Below the pieces are notes generated by a model. The model ran no database searches. It saw nothing but the letters and a program-made list of their open reading frames with translations, and had not been told where the DNA came from. The position numbers and the translations under genes were made by a program. 6,451 nt of DNA. Origin: JBCCRH01 sp039208045 (lineage in GTDB: Bacteria; Bacteroidota; Bacteroidia; Chitinophagales; Saprospiraceae). This document shows, one piece after another, positions 1 through 3,617 of the stretch. The stretch is taken from positions 1 through 6,451 of the forward strand of contig JBCCRH010000361.1 in assembly GCA_039208045.1 (NCBI GenBank). The letters run 5' to 3'. Position 1 is the stretch's first letter. Each line of letters starts with the position of its first letter.

Positions 1-47
1 CAGAAATTTGAGTATCTCAGTGTCTTTGTACCTCTCTGCTGTAATTT

Positions 48-527
48 TTAAGTTATCAGACAGTCAATGAAGTTGTTGAAAACTTGCGAGTAAGATTTTG
101 TTGCTCCTTTGAAGACAAAGCCCATTCCCAGGATGTAACCCATTGCTTCTTTTAGAGCTTGGTTAGATTGGAAATGTGGGTCGGTATTGATATCGGCGTG
201 TACTTCGAGCTCTACATTGTGTTTGTCTAGCAAATCACATAGCGCGTAGGCGATTTCTACCGATTTTGCTACTTCGGCGATCATGCGCTCGCGAAGGCCC
301 ATTTTTTGCTCACTCTTGCTGTTTTGAATGAACATAAAACCACCCTTCTTTTCGCGCAAGAATACGATTACAGTAGCAAACTCGATGACGCTGCTTCGTA
401 CTTGTGAATCTGATCCGATACAGACCTTAAGACGATGGCCTGCTTCTTTTTCTCGAAGGATAGTTTGCTCTACGGCTTCTTTGATAGGAAGCTCAATGCG
501 TTGCCCGTTTAATCTTCTCCAATTCAT
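48..527 (-). CDS. YkuK-family RNase H-like protein (DUF458), altered C-terminus
   Basis: This is a cytoplasmic protein of the YkuK/DUF458 family, which is predicted to have an RNase H-like fold; its substrate is not established. I recognise the family from the ordered blocks KVCIGSDSQV, EFATVIVFLREK, a GGFMFI strand, ERMIAEVAKSVEIAYALCDL, EVHADINTDP and ALKEAMGYILGMGF. The Asp residues in GSDS and HADIN are the likely conserved acids. I chose the ATG at 527-525, giving 159 residues starting MNWRRLNG, because family members begin this way. A longer frame from 578 would add 17 residues encoded by an inverted repeat (534-573), which looks like leader sequence. The gene is divergent from the gene at 877. 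After GMGFVFK the tail reads GATKSYSQVFNNF and lacks the Lys-Pro and Ala-Asn-Lys-type ending I remember for relatives (see findings). The family call is firm; the function is not. Confidence 0.88.
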   Translation of the reverse strand: MNWRRLNGQRIELPIKEAVEQTILREKEAGHRLKVCIGSDSQVRSSVIEFATVIVFLREKKGGFMFIQNSKSEQKMGLRERMIAEVAKSVEIAYALCDLLDKHNVELEVHADINTDPHFQSNQALKEAMGYILGMGFVFKGATKSYSQVFNNFIDCLIT

Positions 528-533
528 GTGTTT

Positions 534-573
534 AAAATTTTTCTGCAAGCGAAGCAGGATGCAGAAAAATTTT
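534..573 (-). repeat. 14-bp perfect inverted repeat in the YkuK leader
   Basis: Positions 534-547 (AAAATTTTTCTGCA) are the exact reverse complement of 560-573, with a 12-base loop at 548-559. In the minus-strand transcript the hairpin's 3' arm ends six bases before the preferred YkuK start codon (527-525), leaving only AAACAC as spacer. Such a hairpin would cover the ribosome landing site, so translational control is possible. It could also be a dispersed palindromic repeat or, read on the plus strand, a weak terminator, since five T lie at 570-574. The repeat itself is seen directly; its role is inferred. Confidence 0.8.
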
Positions 574-590
574 TGCACCCATGTAACCGC

Positions 591-602
591 TGCGCTCTCG
601 CA
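591..602. repeat. Short hairpin between the two longer inverted repeats
   Basis: TGCG (591-594) and CGCA (599-602) can pair around the four-base loop CTCT. Alone it would be unremarkable. It is listed because it lies between the inverted repeats at 534-573 and 605-650, so most of 534-650 could fold as a row of three hairpins. Confidence 0.35.
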
Positions 603-604
603 TA

Positions 605-650
605 ATCTTTTTTAATCATTCTCTTGCGTGATATTATGATTAAATAAGAT
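605..650. repeat. 15-bp inverted repeat with one mismatch, divergent spacer
   Basis: Positions 605-619 (ATCTTTTTTAATCAT) pair with 636-650 (ATGATTAAATAAGAT) at 14 of 15 positions; the one mismatch is 610 against 645. The loop is 16 bases (620-635). The stem is nearly all A/T, so it is not a typical intrinsic terminator. It lies 32 bases beyond the first inverted repeat, upstream of the YkuK gene. It may be an operator for a dimeric regulator, part of a structured leader, or a repeat remnant. No protein is encoded here. Confidence 0.65.
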
Positions 651-876
651 CATGCTCGTTTCATTTTAAAAAAGTTTTGCTAAATCTAAAGAATTATACT
701 GCCAAATCAGTTGCAACTATAAACATTTAAAGCAAAATTAATGTCAATTTAACACCCATATGACTTTTAATAAACAATGGGCTTGGAGTCCAAAACCCAA
801 ATTTTATTTATTGCTAAATTCTGTACTATTGCCTGACATTCCCTCAACGTCATACACCAAATAAAGAGTTCCCCAG
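651..876. other. AT-rich spacer between divergent genes; probable promoter region
   Basis: No credible coding sequence lies here. The region must hold the promoter of the 877 gene and probably that of the YkuK gene, but I find no full Bacteroidota promoter (TTTG about 20 bases before TAnnTTTG). Partial matches are TAATTTTG on the minus strand (740-733) and TACTATTG on the plus strand (824-831, one mismatch), both without a convincing upstream half. Other structure is a 10-bp palindrome AGTTGCAACT (709-718) and a small hairpin at 778-799 followed by a T-rich run. The purine-rich AAAGAG shortly before the 877 start is a weak ribosome-binding candidate. Confidence 0.5.
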
Positions 877-1320
877 ATGGAAAATTATCTTTTTGTTTAC
901 GGCACCCTCATGGATGATATCCAATCGAAGATTGCCACCTTCTTGAAAGCAAATAGCGAGTTGTTGGGTCAAGCCCAAATGCAGGGATATTTGTACGATC
1001 TGGGGAGCTATCCTGGAGCGGTATTTGACCAGCATGCCGCTGACGTTGTACACGGCCATTTGTATCAACTTGAAAATCTAACTCAAGTCCTTTCCGTTCT
1101 CGATACCTATGAAGGCATTTCATCTAGTTTCCCCAAGGATAAGAATGAATATTTGCGTACATTATGCCCTGTCACGCATCGAGGTATAATCTATCAAGCA
1201 TGGGTCTATGTTTTTCAGCAATCCACCCAACAGTTAGTGCAAATCACCTCTGGTGATTATCTGGCTTTTCTAAAAGATCAAGGCAATGCATCGCATCAAG
1301 CATTTATCGATAGTGTGTAA
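877..1320 (+). CDS. Gamma-glutamylcyclotransferase-like (AIG2/YtfP fold) protein
   Basis: This 147-residue cytoplasmic protein belongs to the gamma-glutamylcyclotransferase/AIG2-like fold. Relatives release 5-oxoproline from gamma-glutamyl amines or dipeptides; the substrate here cannot be told from sequence. Supporting motifs are the N-terminal FVYGTLM with YGTL at residues 8-11 (the substrate-binding loop), GYLYDLGSYPGAV at 37-49, VHGHLYQL at 58-65, and LDTYEG at 75-80, where Glu79 matches the catalytic acid of the family. A late GDYLAFL (126-132) resembles the usual C-terminal helix. Length is normal for YtfP-type members. The start is secure because MxNYLFVYGTL is the standard beginning. 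The gene overlaps the next one by 35 bases in another frame, indicating co-transcription and likely translational coupling. A role in turning over glutathione-type or gamma-glutamyl compounds is only inferred from the family. Confidence 0.88.
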   Translation: MENYLFVYGTLMDDIQSKIATFLKANSELLGQAQMQGYLYDLGSYPGAVFDQHAADVVHGHLYQLENLTQVLSVLDTYEGISSSFPKDKNEYLRTLCPVTHRGIIYQAWVYVFQQSTQQLVQITSGDYLAFLKDQGNASHQAFIDSV

Positions 1321-3412
1321 TCTTTCTCTGCTTCTACTGAGCGCTTTAAGTTGTACTGCTCCCAAAACAAGCGCAGAAGACGTTTCCCCAACTTACACTA
1401 ATGCCCTAGTCGATGAGAGTAGCCCTTATCTACTACAACATGCACACAATCCGGTGGATTGGTTTCCTTGGGGGCAGCAAGCACTGGAAAAAGCTAAACA
1501 AGAGGACAAACCCATTATCATTAGCGTTGGCTATGCCGCTTGCCATTGGTGCCATGTGATGGAGCACGAATCTTTTGAAGACACGACGGTCGCCAGGGTG
1601 ATGAACGAGCACTTTGTGAGCATCAAAGTGGATCGGGAAGAGCGGCCAGATGTCGACAATGTATACATGACTGCTTGCCAGCTTTTATCAGAGCGTGGGT
1701 GTGGGTGGCCCCTAAATGCTATAGCACTGCCTGATGGCCGCCCAGTATGGGTTGGCACTTATTTCCCAAATAAGCAGTGGAAGGAGATTCTACAGTATTT
1801 TGTCCAAACCTACCAAGACGAAAAGGAAGAACTTACCCAATTTGCAGCCCGGGTAAATCAGGGCATTGCGGAAGCAGAACAAATCAGCCCACCTACTACA
1901 GAGCTGAGCTTTGAAAAAAGCTTACTGGATGATTTAGCTGAAAAGCTAATTAAAAGCACCGATAAGAAATATGGTGGTCGCAAAGGCGCGCCTAAATTTC
2001 CTTTGCCTAATCAGTATGAGTTTTTGCTATATTATCATCATCTCACCAAAAGTGTAGATGCGTTGGAAGTAGTGGAGCTGAGCCTGGAAAAGATGGCAAA
2101 AGGCGGCTTGTACGATCAGTTAGGGGGTGGTTTTGCCCGATATTCTACTGATAGCCGCTGGCTAGTGCCTCATTTTGAGAAAATGCTCTATGATAATGCT
2201 CAACTCATCAGTCTTTACAGCCAGGCGCATCAGCTTACGCAAAATGAATTTTACCAAACCGTAGTAGAAGAAAGCATCCAATTTGTAGAACGCGAATTGA
2301 GCGATCCCGATGGGGGCTTCTATTCCTCATTGGATGCAGATAGTGAAGGCGAAGAAGGCCTTTTTTATATCTGGAAAGCATCAACTATTGATAGTTTACT
2401 GGACGATGAACGCACCCGCGAGCTGTTTAAGAAGGTGTATGACGTTAGTAAACGTGGCAACTGGGAAGGGCACACCATTCTGAACCAGGTAATGAGCCTA
2501 GAAACTGCTGCTGCCGACTCCAAACTTTCTGTCGCTGAAGTCAAAAGTCGTTTAGCTTCCGCTAAATCCATCCTCTTCGAGGCGCGCGCCAGCAGGATTC
2601 GCCCTGGCTTGGATGATAAAATCTTGACTTCCTGGAATGCCCTGATGCTCCTAGGCTTAATTGATGCCTACAAAGCGCTGGGGAACCGAAAGTACTTAGC
2701 GCTTGCTATCAAAAATGCTACCTTCTTGGAGCGCGAAATGATGCAGCCCGATGGTAGTCTGCTACGCAACCACAAAGATGGGAAATCAGTCATCAATGCT
2801 TTTTTGGATGATTATGCTTTTCTCATCCAAGCGTTTGTAGCGCTTTACCAAGTGAGTTTTGATAGTACATGGCTGGAGAAGGCCAACCAGCTAGCCGAGC
2901 ATGTACAAATCCATTTTGCTGATCCTACATCGGGCCTCTACTTTTACACCTCTGACCTTGACCCACCACTCATCACCCGAAAGATGGAGCTGACCGATAA
3001 TGTGATCTCTAGCTCCAACTCAGCGATGGCTATTGCACTACAGCAGTTAGGTACTATTACCTACAATAAAACTTGGAAAGAACAGGCCCTGCGCATGGTA
3101 CAAACCCTCACTCCCACCCTACGACAAACCGAGCAGCCTTCTTATTACTCCAATTGGGCGCAAGCCTATGCTACCCTGGCTTATCCCCTCTATGAGGTTG
3201 CCATTGTTGGAGCGGACTATGAGCAACTCCAAGCAGCTCTTGCAGGTGTTTTCTTACCCAATGCCCTATACCTGGGGGGTGCAACGGAAGGAGACTTGGC
3301 CCTCCTACAGGGAAAATTGCAAGTTGGAGAAACCTATATCTATGTTTGCCGCAACAATGTGTGCCAACTACCCGTACAAACCCTTGAAGCAGCACTGAAG
3401 CAGCTCCAATAA
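1286..3412 (+). CDS. YyaL/SPATA20-type thioredoxin-fold plus alpha-barrel lipoprotein
   Basis: This 708-residue protein belongs to the YyaL/SPATA20 (DUF255) family, whose biochemical role is unsettled. Residues 1-23 form a lipoprotein signal: basic MHRIK, hydrophobic SLLLLSALS, then Cys23 as the lipidation site, so the protein should be membrane-anchored outside the cytoplasm. Residues about 38-195 are the thioredoxin-like domain (SPYLLQHAHNPVDWFPW, Cys86-His-Trp-Cys89 in ACHWCHVMEHESF, KVDREERPDVD, WPLNAIALPDG, GTYFP). Residues about 205-700 are the helical toroid typical of the family (KFPLPNQYEF, GGLYDQLGGGFARYSTD, PHFEKMLYDNAQL, LDDKILTSWNALML, FLDDYAFL, NVISSSNSAMA). The end, YVCRNNVCQLP with Cys688 and Cys693, is a usual family signature. 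The GGWPLN block reads GCGWPLN here, adding Cys139. The start at 1286 is chosen because it alone supplies the basic end of the signal peptide, despite overlapping the upstream gene. Confidence 0.92.
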   Translation: MHRIKHLSIVCNLSLLLLSALSCTAPKTSAEDVSPTYTNALVDESSPYLLQHAHNPVDWFPWGQQALEKAKQEDKPIIISVGYAACHWCHVMEHESFEDTTVARVMNEHFVSIKVDREERPDVDNVYMTACQLLSERGCGWPLNAIALPDGRPVWVGTYFPNKQWKEILQYFVQTYQDEKEELTQFAARVNQGIAEAEQISPPTTELSFEKSLLDDLAEKLIKSTDKKYGGRKGAPKFPLPNQYEFLLYYHHLTKSVDALEVVELSLEKMAKGGLYDQLGGGFARYSTDSRWLVPHFEKMLYDNAQLISLYSQAHQLTQNEFYQTVVEESIQFVERELSDPDGGFYSSLDADSEGEEGLFYIWKASTIDSLLDDERTRELFKKVYDVSKRGNWEGHTILNQVMSLETAAADSKLSVAEVKSRLASAKSILFEARASRIRPGLDDKILTSWNALMLLGLIDAYKALGNRKYLALAIKNATFLEREMMQPDGSLLRNHKDGKSVINAFLDDYAFLIQAFVALYQVSFDSTWLEKANQLAEHVQIHFADPTSGLYFYTSDLDPPLITRKMELTDNVISSSNSAMAIALQQLGTITYNKTWKEQALRMVQTLTPTLRQTEQPSYYSNWAQAYATLAYPLYEVAIVGADYEQLQAALAGVFLPNALYLGGATEGDLALLQGKLQVGETYIYVCRNNVCQLPVQTLEAALKQLQ

Positions 3413-3431
3413 ATTTTATTGACAATAAAAT
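3413..3431 (+). repeat. AT-only hairpin directly after the YyaL-type stop codon
   Basis: ATTTTATT (3413-3420) and AATAAAAT (3424-3431) are perfect reverse complements around the loop GAC, beginning at the base after the stop codon. Five of the bases of the right arm (3427-3431) are also the left arm of the larger structure ending in the T tract at 3475-3481, so the two folds exclude each other. The stem contains only A-T pairs and would be weak alone. Confidence 0.5.
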
Positions 3432-3481
3432 AATACCTCGCGGATTGCGAATCCACTAGGCACGTGCCAGGTTATTTTTTT
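3427..3481 (+). terminator. Probable intrinsic terminator with branched stem and T tract
   Basis: An outer stem pairs AAAATAA (3427-3433) with TTATTTT (3472-3478) and CCT (3436-3438) with AGG (3469-3471), leaving TA (3434-3435) bulged. Inside are a perfect hairpin GGATT-GCG-AATCC (3442-3454) and the palindrome GGCACGTGCC (3459-3468), so the RNA could fold as a three-way junction. A seven-T run (3475-3481) follows and overlaps the outer stem. Position 15 bases after the YyaL-type stop codon fits a terminator for the two-gene unit. The branched shape is unusual, and the AU-rich outer stem makes termination strength uncertain. Confidence 0.6.
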
Positions 3482-3617
3482 ATATTTCGCCAAAGCGACA
3501 TTTTACCCTAAAAAATTTAGTCTTCTCACTTTTTTTCGGAACGAATACTAGCTGAACAGCATTATTGATTATGTAATTGTCCTATACCCCCTACAGGGCC
3601 AAAATCGATGAAACACT

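Noticed and set aside
1..67. Minus-strand frame open to the window edge (reads LSDNLKITAERYKDTEIL).
   Set aside because: There is no ATG in the visible part and it is too short to judge; it may be chance or the beginning of something outside the window.
528..578. Longer YkuK reading frame starting at 578 (17 extra residues).
   Set aside because: The extra residues are encoded by the inverted repeat, are not family-like, and the family start MNWRR-type fits the ATG at 527.
328..615. 95-codon plus-strand open frame.
   Set aside because: It is antisense to the well-supported YkuK gene and its product resembles no family; other open frames inside the three large plus-strand genes were dismissed on the same ground.
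709..718. Perfect 10-bp palindrome AGTTGCAACT as an operator.
   Set aside because: A palindrome of this length is expected about once in several hundred to a thousand bases by chance and nothing else supports it.
733..740. TAATTTTG on the minus strand as a Bacteroidota -7 promoter element for YkuK.
   Set aside because: The 8-base element matches TAnnTTTG, but no TTG lies about 19-21 bases upstream, so it is only a half-site in AT-rich DNA.
778..799. Small hairpin TGGG/TTGG-AGT-CCAA/CCCA followed by a T-rich run, as a terminator.
   Set aside because: The stem is interrupted, no plus-strand gene lies upstream to terminate, and it may sit in promoter DNA.
824..831. TACTATTG as a -7 promoter element for the 877 gene.
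   Set aside because: It has one mismatch to TAnnTTTG and no matching upstream element at the right distance; position is plausible but support is too thin.
3442..3454. GGATT-GCG-AATCC as a tRNA T-arm remnant or attachment site.
   Set aside because: The loop is three bases instead of seven and no acceptor or anticodon arm surrounds it; a terminator hairpin explains it better.
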